Program-made: the position numbers and the translations under genes
Shown here: piece after piece, positions 1 to 7,335 of the stretch
Numbering within the stretch: position 1 is the stretch's first letter
Layout: each line of letters begins with the position of its first letter
Assembly: GCA_028871235.1 (NCBI GenBank)
Contig: JAGWNO010000035.1
Coordinates: 1 to 14,290 of the forward strand
Direction of reading: 5' to 3'
Source of the DNA: Gammaproteobacteria bacterium
GTDB taxonomy: Bacteria > Pseudomonadota > Gammaproteobacteria > Natronospirales > REEB76
Length of the DNA: 14,290 nt
Notes under the pieces: generated by a model
What the model saw: only the letters and a program-made list of their open reading frames with translations
What the model was told of the DNA's origin: nothing
The model's database searches: none

Positions 1-870
1 GAAGCCAAGCGCGATCCGCTGGATTTTGTGCTGTGGAAAACCGCCAAGCCCGGTGAACCGAACTGGCCGTCGCCCTGGGGGCCGGGCCGGCCCGGCTGGC
101 ACATCGAATGCTCCGCCATGTCGACTGCGGCCCTCGGCAGCCATTTCGATATCCACGGCGGTGGCATGGATCTGCAATTCCCCCACCACGAGAACGAAAT
201 CGCGCAATCTGAAGCGGCCACTGGCGGGCACTTCGTGAACGTGTGGATGCACAACGGTTTCGTCAATGTTGACGAAGAGAAGATGTCCAAGTCCCTCGGG
301 AATTTCTTCACTGTGCGCCAGGTGCTGAAGAGATACTCGCCGGAAGTGGTGCGCTATTTCATCCTCAACAGCCACTATCGCAGCCCCCTGAACTATTCCG
401 ACCAGTCGCTGGACGCGGCCGTCACGGGGCTGGCGCGATTGTATACGGCAATGCGTGGCATCGCGCCCGGCAGACCACCGAAACAGGACGAATTTCGTGA
501 ACGCTTCACTGCAGCCATGGATGACGATTTCAACACGCCGGTCGCCATCAGCGTGCTGTTCGATCTCGCCAGGGAGATCAATCGGCAGCGGGAGTCCGGT
601 GCGGCCCAGGCTGGCGACCTCGCCGCAGTATTGACTGAGCTCGGTGGCGTCCTCGGTATCCTGCAATCGGACCCGGAAGATTACCTGCAGGCGGGAACCG
701 GGCAGTCAGCGGAGCTGCCCGCTGCCAAGGTCGAGGAACTGATCGCGGCGCGCAATGCCGCCCGCAGAAACCGGAACTGGGCGGCAGCAGACCACATCCG
801 GGATCAACTGATCTCAGCCGGTATCGTACTGGAGGACGGGATTGCTGGAACTACCTGGCGGCGGCAATAG
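1..870 (+). CDS. cysS: Cysteinyl-tRNA synthetase, 3' part (5' end outside window)
   Basis: This class I aminoacyl-tRNA synthetase charges tRNA-Cys with cysteine in the cytoplasm. The frame is open from base 1, and the visible part codes for 289 residues. E. coli CysS is 461 aa, so roughly the first 170 residues, including the HIGH motif, lie upstream. The class signature KMSKS is at nt 280-294, inside [10 protein letters not shown]. The segments WHIECSAM (Cys codon at 109-111) and [12 protein letters not shown] carry the Cys, His and Glu positions that hold the catalytic zinc in this family. The C-terminal half shows the DALR-type helical region and an 'AADHIRDQL' segment typical of CysS. The gene ends in TAG and is convergent with folD. 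The 103-bp gap between them holds no clear terminator. The family call is very secure; only the start is missing. Confidence 0.97.
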   Translation, partial: EAKRDPLDFVLWKTAKPGEPNWPSPWGPGRPGWHIECSAMSTAALGSHFDIHGGGMDLQFPHHENEIAQSEAATGGHFVNVWMHNGFVNVDEEKMSKSLGNFFTVRQVLKRYSPEVVRYFILNSHYRSPLNYSDQSLDAAVTGLARLYTAMRGIAPGRPPKQDEFRERFTAAMDDDFNTPVAISVLFDLAREINRQRESGAAQAGDLAAVLTELGGVLGILQSDPEDYLQAGTGQSAELPAAKVEELIAARNAARRNRNWAAADHIRDQLISAGIVLEDGIAGTTWRRQ

Positions 871-973
871 TGGTTATAAAGATGCAGCGGGTCAGGTCCG
901 CCGGTTTATTGCAAAACTTACCTTGCCGCAACAGCGTTGAGATTACATTAACCGGGCGTCGCTCTTCACGGGT

Positions 974-1834
974 TTACTGCTTCCGGTCGTGCTGTTCCGC
1001 CGCGGTGAGGGTATTGCTGAGCAGCATGGCCACCGTCATGGGCCCGACGCCGCCGGGCACCGGCGTAATCAGGGCGGCGTGCTTCCGCGCTGTTTCAAAA
1101 TCCACATCCCCCACCAGTGTATCGTCCGGCAGGCGATTCATACCCACGTCCACCACCGTGGCGCCGGATTTTATCCATTTGCCAGGGATGAGCCGCGGTT
1201 TGCCCACAGCTACCACCAGGATGTCCGCATCGCGCACATGCTGTTCCAGATGGGCGGTGAAACGATGACACACCGTCACCGTGGCGCCCATGAGCAGCAG
1301 TTCCATGGCCATGGGGCGACCGACGATGTTGGAAGCGCCCACCACCACCGCATGCCGGCCCATGAAGGTCTCACCATGCTTCTCCAGCAGCTTGATGATG
1401 CCGTAGGGTGTGCAAGGACGCAGCAACGGGATGCGCTGGGCCAGGCGGCCGACGTTGTAGGGATGGAAACCATCAACGTCCTTATCCGGCCGGATGCGTT
1501 CGATGACCGTTTCGCTGTTGATGTGTGCCGGCAGCGGTAATTGCACCAGGATGCCGTCGACGGCGGTATCCGTATTGAGCTCATCGATGAGTTTCAACAG
1601 CCTCGCTTCCGCAGTATCCACCGGCAGGTCGAAGGCGCGCGAAGCAAAACCCACCTGCTTGCAGGCCTTGCGCTTGTTGCGTACATAAATCTTCGAGGCG
1701 GGATTGCTGCCCACCAGAATTACCGCCAGTCCGGGTACCCGTTGATTGCTCTTGAGGCGCAGGGCGACACGGGTTTTGATGCTGTCGCGGATTTCGCTGG
1801 CCAGGGCTTTGCCGTCGATGATCTGGGCTGGCAT
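974..1834 (-). CDS. folD: Bifunctional methylenetetrahydrofolate dehydrogenase / cyclohydrolase FolD
   Basis: FolD interconverts 5,10-methylene-THF, 5,10-methenyl-THF and 10-formyl-THF (NADP-dependent dehydrogenase plus cyclohydrolase), supplying one-carbon units for purines and fMet-tRNA. The 286-residue length is normal for the family. Visible key residues are Tyr50 and Lys54 in the KIYVRNK segment, Gln98 in [11 protein letters not shown], Asp121 in DKDVDG, the nucleotide-binding stretch [14 protein letters not shown] (about 163-176), and the C-terminal signature PGGVGPMT (260-267). These positions match E. coli FolD. The ATG at 1834 begins the conserved N-terminus ([10 protein letters not shown]). 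The gene is convergent with cysS and divergent from the tRNA operon. I see no convincing promoter in the region upstream on the minus strand. Nothing is unusual in the protein. Confidence 0.97.
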   Translation of the reverse strand: MPAQIIDGKALASEIRDSIKTRVALRLKSNQRVPGLAVILVGSNPASKIYVRNKRKACKQVGFASRAFDLPVDTAEARLLKLIDELNTDTAVDGILVQLPLPAHINSETVIERIRPDKDVDGFHPYNVGRLAQRIPLLRPCTPYGIIKLLEKHGETFMGRHAVVVGASNIVGRPMAMELLLMGATVTVCHRFTAHLEQHVRDADILVVAVGKPRLIPGKWIKSGATVVDVGMNRLPDDTLVGDVDFETARKHAALITPVPGGVGPMTVAMLLSNTLTAAEQHDRKQ

Positions 1835-1907
1835 GGTGGGTCGTTATCGGCCGGTGCGGAGCATTGTCGCATGCGTCTGTCTGGCGCTCCAGCCGCGCCC
1901 GCATAAA

Positions 1908-1936
1908 TTGACTGGGCTGCAGGCTCACCGTATCAT
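1908..1936 (+). promoter_or_regulatory. Sigma70 promoter of the Pro-Arg-His-Lys tRNA operon
   Basis: TTGACT (1908-1913, 5/6 to consensus) and TATCAT (1931-1936, 5/6) are separated by exactly 17 bp. The bases after the -10 box (TCCGGCCC) are GC-rich, as in stringently controlled stable-RNA promoters. The predicted start near 1943 lies about 43 nt before the truncated tRNA-Pro copy and about 207 nt before the intact one. The 315-bp interval 1835-2149 contains this promoter, the tRNA fragment and the hairpin-rich insert, and no protein gene that I can support. This is a consensus match only, with no direct evidence of transcription. Confidence 0.65.
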
Positions 1937-1985
1937 TCCGGCCCTTACGCGGACCGCGTCGGGGAGCCCCGCAGGCCGCGTGGCG

Positions 1986-2023
1986 CGGGGCATAGCGCAG
2001 TCTGGTAGCGCACCTGCTTTGGG
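1986..2023 (+). pseudogene. Truncated tRNA-Pro: 5' half only
   Basis: These 38 bases are identical to the first 38 bases of the intact tRNA-Pro at 2150-2187, running from the first acceptor base through the D arm to the TGG anticodon and the base after it. The match stops abruptly inside the anticodon loop (G at 2024 versus A at 2188). The 3' half of the anticodon stem, the T arm and the CCA end are absent, so this copy cannot fold as a tRNA. It lies just downstream of the tRNA promoter, in the place expected for the first tRNA of the operon. It looks like a scar of a duplication or a site-specific insertion. Confidence 0.85.
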
Positions 2024-2124
2024 GCGAGCCCTTTAAGGGCGAGCGCCGGCTACAGGAAGTAGCCGGCCGGGTTGCTTGGCGAGGCACGGAGCCGAGCCTA
2101 GCAACAACCTGCGACCAAAGCAGG
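2013..2124. repeat. Hairpin-rich insert between the split and intact tRNA-Pro copies
   Basis: The outer arms are a perfect 10-bp inverted repeat, CCTGCTTTGG (2013-2022, part of the tRNA fragment's anticodon arm) and CCAAAGCAGG (2115-2124). Inside are three hairpins in series. The first is GCCC/GGGC with loop TTTAA (about 2028-2040). The second is a perfect 9-bp stem GCCGGCTAC/GTAGCCGGC with loop AGGAA (2045-2067). The third is GTTGCTTGGC/GCCTAGCAAC with one mismatch (2071-2105), itself enclosing GGC/GCC. On paper the whole element folds like a four-armed cloverleaf. It has no credible reading frame. It could be a repeat family (REP/MITE-like), the remnant of an integrated element, or simply a structured leader. 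Its function is unknown. Confidence 0.6.
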
Positions 2125-2149
2125 CAGCGTTGGACGGTGAGTTGTGCGG

Positions 2150-2226
<77 letters not shown>

Positions 2227-2235
2227 ATTTGGTTC

Positions 2236-2251
2236 CCACCGGCGCCGGTGG
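2236..2251. repeat. 16-bp perfect palindrome in the Pro-Arg tRNA spacer
   Basis: CCACCGGCGCCGGTGG is its own reverse complement and sits 9 bp after the CCA of tRNA-Pro and 25 bp before tRNA-Arg. In the precursor transcript it could fold into a short GC hairpin that may influence processing. No T-tract follows, so it is not an intrinsic terminator. Confidence 0.45.
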
Positions 2252-2276
2252 CCGGCAGGACTCGTACGGTAACAGA

Positions 2277-2353
2277 GCGCCTGTAGCTCAACCGGATAGA
2301 GCACCGGCCTTCTAAGCCGGCGGTTGCAGGTTCGAGACCTGCCAGGCGCACCA
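2277..2353 (+). tRNA. tRNA-Arg (anticodon TCT)
   Basis: Complete 77-nt tRNA. The acceptor GCGCCTG pairs with CAGGCGC, followed by A and encoded CCA. The anticodon stem is CCGGC/GCCGG with loop CTTCTAA and TCT at 2311-2313. The T arm is GCAGG-TTCGAGA-CCTGC. It is the second gene of the tRNA operon and reads the rare AGA/AGG arginine codons. Confidence 0.97.
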
Positions 2354-2403
2354 ATTATGGTGAGGCCGGCAGGCAGGACTACAGGACCCGGTCGGGTTGC
2401 TAT

Positions 2404-2480
2404 GGTGGGCGTAGCTCAGTTGGTAGAGCCCCGGATTGTGATTCCGGTTGTCGTGGGTTCGAGTCCCATCGTCCACCCCA
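2404..2480 (+). tRNA. tRNA-His (anticodon GTG)
   Basis: Closely resembles E. coli tRNA-His. The gene start includes the extra G(-1) opposite the discriminator C, the identity element for histidyl-tRNA synthetase. The acceptor GTGGGCG pairs with CGTCCAC through one G-T wobble, and CCA is encoded. The anticodon stem is CCGGA/TCCGG with GTG at 2438-2440. It is the third gene of the operon. If G(-1) is not counted, the start is 2405. Confidence 0.96.
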
Positions 2481-2504
2481 TAATATATTTGCCACAGTTT
2501 TTCT

Positions 2505-2580
2505 GGGCCGTTAGCTCAGTTGGTAGAGCTGCTGACTCTTAATCAGTAGGTCGCAGGTTCGAATCCTGCACGGCCCACCA
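2505..2580 (+). tRNA. tRNA-Lys (anticodon CTT)
   Basis: Complete 76-nt tRNA. The acceptor GGGCCGT pairs with ACGGCCC, then A and encoded CCA. The anticodon stem GCTGA/TCAGT closes loop CTCTTAA, with CTT at 2538-2540. The rest is very similar to E. coli tRNA-Lys, but with C34 rather than U34, so it should read AAG only. A separate TTT isoacceptor must exist elsewhere. It is the last gene of the operon. Confidence 0.96.
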
Positions 2581-2597
2581 GTCACCATTGAAATACA

Positions 2598-2626
2598 GCG
2601 GCTTACAGGCACGCTTCGTAAGCCGC
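2598..2626. terminator. Stem-loop between the tRNA operon and the convergent glc operon
   Basis: A perfect 9-bp stem GCGGCTTAC (2598-2606) / GTAAGCCGC (2618-2626) has an 11-nt loop. It is extended after short unpaired stretches by TGAAAT (2589-2594) / ATTTCA (2631-2636). It starts 18 bp after tRNA-Lys (+) and lies 53 bp after the glcF stop (-), where a shared bidirectional terminator would be expected. Neither side has a long T-run, so termination is inferred from structure and position. Confidence 0.6.
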
Positions 2627-2678
2627 CTTCATTTCAGCCTTGCTCGTGGGTGAGAGCCGGGTACGTGGATGCGGAAAC

Positions 2679-3893
2679 TCATTCCGGCGCCGGCCACGGT
2701 TCGAGCAGTTCGAGCCAGTGGCGCACCGGTACGCTGGCGCGTGCGGCGAGATGCAACTCGCAGCCGACATTGGCGGTGGCGATCAGCGTGGGTGCACCGC
2801 TTGCGAGTGCAGCCAGTTTGCGGGCCCGCAGCGCCTCGGCAATCTCCGGTTCGGTGAGCGAATAACTCCCGGCCGAACCGCAGCACAGATGCGCGTCGGG
2901 CACCGGCATAAGCAGGTAACCGGCCCGCGTCAGGATCGCCTCCACCGCGCCGGCGCGGTGCAGGGCGTGCTGCAGTGTGCAAGGCGCGTGAAAGGCAATC
3001 CGTCTCCCTGCGCCGATCCCGGTCCAGTGTTCAGTTGCCGGTCCGATGATATCCGAGGGATCCCGCAGTGCCGCGGCGACATGCTGCGCGCGCTCTGCCC
3101 AGGTCGGCTCGTTGCGGAAGATGTCCGGATACCCGCTGATCATGGCGGCGCAGCCCGAAGCCGTGACTACGAATCCTTCGGTGCCCGCTGTCAGCGCGCC
3201 TTCGACGCGCTCAATGAGTGTGCGCATGCGTGCGCGCCCCTCGAACTGCGCACCAGTGTGCCAGGCAAGCGCGCCGCAACAACCCGCTACAGGTTCAGTG
3301 CCGCAATCGAGACGGCCGAGTACGCGCGTGAGTGCGGCGTTGGTCGCAGGAGTAGCGACCGATTGCACGCAGCCTGCCAGCGTGAGCACGCGCCGCAGGT
3401 GTCGCACCGCTGGTTGCGGTGGTATACGCCGGTGCACCGGCAACTTTTCTGCGAACCGTGCCGGCAGCAACGGACGCAAAGGACGCAGAAGCGTGAGTGC
3501 CAGACGCAGCCGCCACGGGTGACTGAACAGCCAACGGATGCCGGCGCGTCGCAGGTGTACGCGCCAGGGCCGGCGCACCTGCCGTTCGACCACGGCGCGG
3601 CCGATATCGGCGAGCCGTGCGTAGCGCACTCCGGAGGGACAAGTGGTTTCGCAGGCGCGGCAGGTGGGGCAGCGGTCGAGATGCTGCGCGGTGATGGCGG
3701 TGGGCGTGCCGCCCTCGAGCACCTGCTTGATGAGGTAGATACGCCCCCGCGGACCATCCAGCTCATCGCCGAGCAGCTGGTAGGTGGGACATGTGGCGGT
3801 GCAGAAGCCGCAGTGCACGCAGGCGCGCAGAATCGCTTCCGCTTCACTGCCCTCGGGCGTGCCACGGATGAAATCGGCGAGGTGGGTTTCCAT
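2679..3893 (-). CDS. glcF: Glycolate oxidase iron-sulfur subunit GlcF
   Basis: GlcF is the electron-transfer subunit of the membrane-associated glycolate dehydrogenase GlcDEF, passing electrons from the flavin subunits toward quinone. The protein is 404 residues (E. coli GlcF is 407). Two [4Fe-4S] motifs are visible: C25-x2-C28-x2-C31-x3-C35-P and C75-x2-C78-x2-C81-x3-C85-P. Two CCG (heterodisulfide-reductase-type) domains follow, marked by ASGC (Cys248) with GCCGALAWHTG (Cys205-206), and by HAPC (Cys305), CCGSAGSYSL (337-346) and NVGC (Cys378). It is the last gene of the operon, starting 9 bp after the glcE stop with only a weak ribosome-binding site, so translation is probably coupled. Related lactate-utilisation (LutA/LldE) proteins share the CCG domains, but the glcD and glcE neighbours support GlcF. 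Confidence 0.95.
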   Translation of the reverse strand: METHLADFIRGTPEGSEAEAILRACVHCGFCTATCPTYQLLGDELDGPRGRIYLIKQVLEGGTPTAITAQHLDRCPTCRACETTCPSGVRYARLADIGRAVVERQVRRPWRVHLRRAGIRWLFSHPWRLRLALTLLRPLRPLLPARFAEKLPVHRRIPPQPAVRHLRRVLTLAGCVQSVATPATNAALTRVLGRLDCGTEPVAGCCGALAWHTGAQFEGRARMRTLIERVEGALTAGTEGFVVTASGCAAMISGYPDIFRNEPTWAERAQHVAAALRDPSDIIGPATEHWTGIGAGRRIAFHAPCTLQHALHRAGAVEAILTRAGYLLMPVPDAHLCCGSAGSYSLTEPEIAEALRARKLAALASGAPTLIATANVGCELHLAARASVPVRHWLELLEPWPAPE

Positions 3894-3902
3894 GGCGGTG
3901 CT

Positions 3903-4976
3903 CTAGATTCCCGCGTACAGACGTCCGGGGTTGAGAATACCGGCTGGATCAAAGGCGGCCTTGAGACGCTGGTGCAGGCTCCGCAGCGCGGGCGTCAGCG
4001 GATGGAAAGGTTCCTCAGCGGGGGATGCATCTTTGGCCGGCCGGAACAGGGTCGCATGTCCTCCGGCGGCGGTGGTGTAAGTGCGGATATCGACCGCGCG
4101 AGCTCCGGTTTTAACCCAGCGCTGTGCTCCACCCCAGGTAACTGCTTCGGGTCCGTCCAGGGCCAAGGGCGCGGCGCTGGCGGGCAATGCCACGCGCCAC
4201 AGGGGGCGTGGATCATTGAAAAACGCTGCGGTGTGTTCGCGCAGGCCGTACCAGAACTCCTTCGCCCCGGATAGGCTTTCGCCGCCGAGTTTGGCCGTGG
4301 CCGCGGCAAGGGCCGGCGCCGGACCCGAAAGCTGTGCGTAGAGCCGACCATCCATCCAGGCCGTGGCCGACAGGGGCAGAGGCCGGCCCGCCCAGCGGTT
4401 CATGGTTTCGATGGCGGACAGCTCGTCCTGCTCGAACACCAGCGTGGTTTCCGCCTCGGGCCGCGGCAGTACCTTGAGGGAGATTTCGAGCAGCACACCC
4501 AGGGTGCCGAAGGCGCCGGCCATGAGACGCGAGAGATCGTAGCCGGCGACGTTTTTCATGACTTCGCCGCCGAAGTGCAGGATGTCTCCATTGCCGTTGA
4601 TGAGGCGGCAACCGAGTACGAAGTCGCGGGCCGCACCCGCGGACGCGCGGCGCGGGCCGCTGAGGTTGGCTGCGATGGTTCCGCCGAGCGTGGCATCTGC
4701 ACCGAAGTGTGGCGGCTCGAAGGCCAGCATTTGTCCGCGCGCGTCAAGCGCCGTCTCGATCTCCGTGAGCGGCGTACCGGCGCGTGCGGTGAGCACCAGT
4801 TCCTCGGGAACGTAGTGCAGGATGCCACGATGCCCGCCCACGGCGAGAGGTGCGCCCGTAACGCGCCGGCCGAGGAAGCTCTTGCTGCCGCCGCCGATAA
4901 CAGCAAGCGGGGTACGCGCCGCCGCCGCCTCGCGCACCTGCGCGGCGATAGTCACTCCCTGATCAGATTTATCCAT
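3903..4976 (-). CDS. glcE: Glycolate oxidase FAD-binding subunit GlcE
   Basis: GlcE is the smaller flavin-binding (FAD PCMH-type) subunit of glycolate dehydrogenase. It resembles a shortened GlcD and is needed with GlcD and GlcF for activity in E. coli. It has 357 residues against about 350 in E. coli. Visible FAD-domain landmarks are IGGGSKSF (27-34), ATLGGTIAANLSGP (95-108) and GGEVMKNVAGYDLSRL (136-151). The C-terminus has the family's DPAGILNPGRLY (343-354), also seen in GlcD. The ATG at 4976 is 3 bp beyond the glcD TGA, so the two are translationally coupled; no strong Shine-Dalgarno is seen. No anomalies. Confidence 0.95.
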   Translation of the reverse strand: MDKSDQGVTIAAQVREAAAARTPLAVIGGGSKSFLGRRVTGAPLAVGGHRGILHYVPEELVLTARAGTPLTEIETALDARGQMLAFEPPHFGADATLGGTIAANLSGPRRASAGAARDFVLGCRLINGNGDILHFGGEVMKNVAGYDLSRLMAGAFGTLGVLLEISLKVLPRPEAETTLVFEQDELSAIETMNRWAGRPLPLSATAWMDGRLYAQLSGPAPALAAATAKLGGESLSGAKEFWYGLREHTAAFFNDPRPLWRVALPASAAPLALDGPEAVTWGGAQRWVKTGARAVDIRTYTTAAGGHATLFRPAKDASPAEEPFHPLTPALRSLHQRLKAAFDPAGILNPGRLYAGI

Positions 4977-4979
4977 CGT

Positions 4980-6440
4980 TCAGTAGCGCTCAAGTTCGGG
5001 GAAAGGCATCTCGCCATGGTGCACGTGCATGCGGCCATATTCGGCGCAGCGCGCCAGCGTCGGCACCGCCTTCCCGGGGTTGAGCAGTCCGGCGGGATCG
5101 AAGGCGCGCTTGACGGCATGGAACTGTTCGAGTTCTTCGGTATTGAACTGCACGCACATCTGGTTGATCTTCTCGACGCCGACACCATGCTCACCGGTGA
5201 TGGTGCCGCCGGCTGCTATGCACAGTTCCATGATGGCGGCGCCCAGGGCCTCGGCACGCTGCAGTTCACCCGGCTGGTTGGCGTCGTACAGAATGAGTGG
5301 ATGCAGGTTGCCGTCGCCCGCATGGAACACGTTGGCGACCCGCAAGCCGTGTTCGCCGGATAATTCCGCGATGCGGGTCAGTACCTCGGCGAGTTTGGAG
5401 CGCGGGATAGTACCGTCGATGCAGTAATAATCCGGCGCGAGGCGTCCGACCGCGGGGAATGCCGCCTTGCGTCCCTTCCAGAAAAGCTGCCGTTCGTCCT
5501 CATCACGGGCCACGCGCAGTTCGCGCGCTCCCGCGCCCCTGAGAATCTCCTCAACACGCGCCAGCGCGGCTGTGACCTCCTGCTCGTCGCCATCCAGCTC
5601 GCACAGCAGAATGGCCTCGGCATCGCGCGGGTAACCGGCATGCACGAAATCCTCCGCCGCCTCGACAGCGAGCCGGTCCATCATCTCCAGCCCGGCCGGG
5701 ATCACACCGGCCGCAATGATCGCGCCCACGGCGTTGCCCGCGCTTGCGAGCGAATCAAATGCAGCGAGCACTACGCGCGCGCGCTGTGGCAGCGGCAAGA
5801 GCCGCACCGTGACCTCCACCACGACTGCCAGCAGCCCCTCGGAGCCGGTGAGGAGCGCGAGCAAATCATAACCCGGGGCATCCAGCGCCAGGCTGCCGAG
5901 CGACAGCCGTTCGCCTTCGATGGTGAGCGCTTCGAGGGCGAGCACGTTGTGCACCGTGAGGCCGTATTTCAGACAGTGCACGCCACCCGAGTTCTCCGCC
6001 ACGTTGCCGCCAATGGTGCAGGCAATCTGGGATGAGGGATCGGGAGCGTAATACAGCCCGTGGGGGCGTGCCGCCTCGCTGATCGCCAGATTGCGCACAC
6101 CGGGTTCGATGCGCGCGGTGCGTGCCAGCGGATTGATTTGGAGGATGCGGTTGAAACGTGCGAGTGACAGCACCACGCCCTCGACGTGGGGCAGCGCACC
6201 GCCAGAAAGCCCGGTACCGGCGCCGCGTGCCACCACCGGCGCGCCGTGCGCGCGGCACAGCCGCAGCACGGCGGCAACCTCCGCGACCGTATGCGGCAGC
6301 GCCACCGCCAGCGGCAGTGCGCGGTAGGCGGTGAGTCCATCACATTCGTAGGGACGCAGCTGTTCCTGGTGCGTGAGCAGTGCGTCTGCGGGCAGCGCAG
6401 CGCGCAGTTCGGTGAGCAGGGCAGTACCGCTGGCGGTCAT
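4980..6440 (-). CDS. glcD: Glycolate oxidase catalytic subunit GlcD
   Basis: GlcD is the FAD-linked subunit that oxidises glycolate (and often D-lactate) to glyoxylate. It has 486 residues (E. coli 499). In order it shows the FAD PCMH domain with ARGAGTGLSGG (71-81) and IGGNVAENSGGVHCLKYG (143-160), then the FAD-oxidase C-terminal domain with the active-site motif HAGDGNLHP (373-381), GGTITGEHGVG (411-421) and DPAGLLNPGK (448-457). The ribosome-binding AGGA overlaps the stop codon of the upstream TSUP gene (TGAGGA, 6 nt before ATG), which supports the start and translational coupling. D-lactate dehydrogenases of the same family look alike, but the adjacent glcE and glcF make glycolate the best substrate assignment. 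Confidence 0.95.
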   Translation of the reverse strand: MTASGTALLTELRAALPADALLTHQEQLRPYECDGLTAYRALPLAVALPHTVAEVAAVLRLCRAHGAPVVARGAGTGLSGGALPHVEGVVLSLARFNRILQINPLARTARIEPGVRNLAISEAARPHGLYYAPDPSSQIACTIGGNVAENSGGVHCLKYGLTVHNVLALEALTIEGERLSLGSLALDAPGYDLLALLTGSEGLLAVVVEVTVRLLPLPQRARVVLAAFDSLASAGNAVGAIIAAGVIPAGLEMMDRLAVEAAEDFVHAGYPRDAEAILLCELDGDEQEVTAALARVEEILRGAGARELRVARDEDERQLFWKGRKAAFPAVGRLAPDYYCIDGTIPRSKLAEVLTRIAELSGEHGLRVANVFHAGDGNLHPLILYDANQPGELQRAEALGAAIMELCIAAGGTITGEHGVGVEKINQMCVQFNTEELEQFHAVKRAFDPAGLLNPGKAVPTLARCAEYGRMHVHHGEMPFPELERY

Positions 6441-6449
6441 CGCATGTCC

Positions 6450-7214
6450 TCAGCCGCCGGGGAGACCGGGCCAGAGCAATTTGGCCGACATCAGCAGTAC
6501 GGCGATCGCCAGCACCACTTTTACCCAGCGCTCGCCGCCGCGCAACTGCAGCCGGGTGGCGAGCAGCGCACCTGCCATGCCGCCCAGGCCGAGTGCGAAG
6601 CCATCGCCCCAGGCCACCTTGCCCAGGGCTATGAACACCGCAAGCGCCGGCAATGTATATACAAACACGATGAATACTTTGTGCACGTTTATCCGCACCA
6701 GGTCGAGTTTGAGTATACCGCGCAGTGCAGCCATGAACAGGAAACCCACGCCTACCTGGATAAACCCTCCGTAGAAGCCGGTGGCCAGCATCGCGGGATA
6801 GATAAGCCAGCGCCGCTGCCGGGAGGGCGTATCAGTACCGAACCGGCTCATGGGCAGGAACAGTGTCACCGTGCTCGCCACCAGCACCGCGATGAGAATG
6901 TATCTGAACAGCGTGTCACTAATGCGTGCACCGAACCAGGCCCCCAGGATCGCACCCGGAAGTGTCAGCAGCGCGAGCTTGAAACTTTCACCGAGGCCTG
7001 CGCCGTGCCGGCGACCGAAACCGCCGGTAGCGGCGAGGTTCTGCAGGGCGATGGAAACACGGTTGGTGCCGTTGGCGATGGTCGGGTCAAGACCGGCGAA
7101 GATGAGCGCCGGCAGGGTGAGCATGGAGCCGCCGCCGGCAAACACGTTGAGCACCGCGGCCAGCGCTCCCACGGCGAACAGCAGCGTGAGTACGGGGAGC
7201 GGGGCGGAATGCAC
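6450..7214 (-). CDS. TSUP (TauE/SafE) family membrane protein, first gene of the glcDEF operon
   Basis: This is a 254-residue, very hydrophobic protein with about seven to eight predicted membrane segments. The first is residues 7-25 (VLTLLFAVGALAAVLNVFA). It is followed by the family-typical GGGSMLTLPALIFAGLDPTIANGTNR, and a half-repeat begins near ATGFYGGFIQVGVGFLFM. This is the TauE/SafE 'sulfite exporter' pattern, a family moving small organic or sulfur anions. The start is a GTG at 7214; the Shine-Dalgarno is weak. The stop is 9 bp before glcD, which uses this gene's stop region as its ribosome-binding site, so it belongs to the glc operon. By context it may move glycolate, glyoxylate or a related C2 acid, but that is inference; the substrate cannot be read from sequence. 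Confidence 0.88.
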   Translation of the reverse strand: MHSAPLPVLTLLFAVGALAAVLNVFAGGGSMLTLPALIFAGLDPTIANGTNRVSIALQNLAATGGFGRRHGAGLGESFKLALLTLPGAILGAWFGARISDTLFRYILIAVLVASTVTLFLPMSRFGTDTPSRQRRWLIYPAMLATGFYGGFIQVGVGFLFMAALRGILKLDLVRINVHKVFIVFVYTLPALAVFIALGKVAWGDGFALGLGGMAGALLATRLQLRGGERWVKVVLAIAVLLMSAKLLWPGLPGG

Positions 7215-7335
7215 GGTATTGGGGCCCTTGGGTTAAGTCGCCGATGCCATGGGCTTATACTTATACCACTGTGCAGAGGAGCATGGTCACGACACCGGCC
7301 GCTCCGTTGCATGCGCATGCGAGGAGGGTATACCC
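7215..7335. promoter_or_regulatory. Divergent promoter region between the glc operon and malate synthase
   Basis: This 121-bp interval separates two outward-facing transcription units. A tandem TTATAC TTATAC (7255-7266) provides -10-like TATACT on the plus strand (7256-7261), with a poor -35 TTAAGT (7233-7238) at 17 bp. It also provides two TATAAG boxes on the minus strand. A perfect 12-bp palindrome GCATGCGCATGC (7309-7320) ends directly before the malate synthase Shine-Dalgarno and could be an operator or an RNA hairpin. Shared control of the two units is an inference from the layout; the boxes are weak. Confidence 0.4.

Noticed and set aside
2640..4274. Long plus-strand open frame (544 codons) opposite glcF and glcE
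   Set aside because: It is a GC-rich shadow of the minus-strand genes. It has low-complexity, Gly/Arg/Cys-rich content with no domain, while the opposite strand encodes clear GlcE and GlcF.
7249..7335. Upstream ATG start for malate synthase (29 extra residues)
   Set aside because: The extension runs through the -10-like boxes and lacks a ribosome-binding site. The GTG at 7336 has a strong one and gives the family-typical length.
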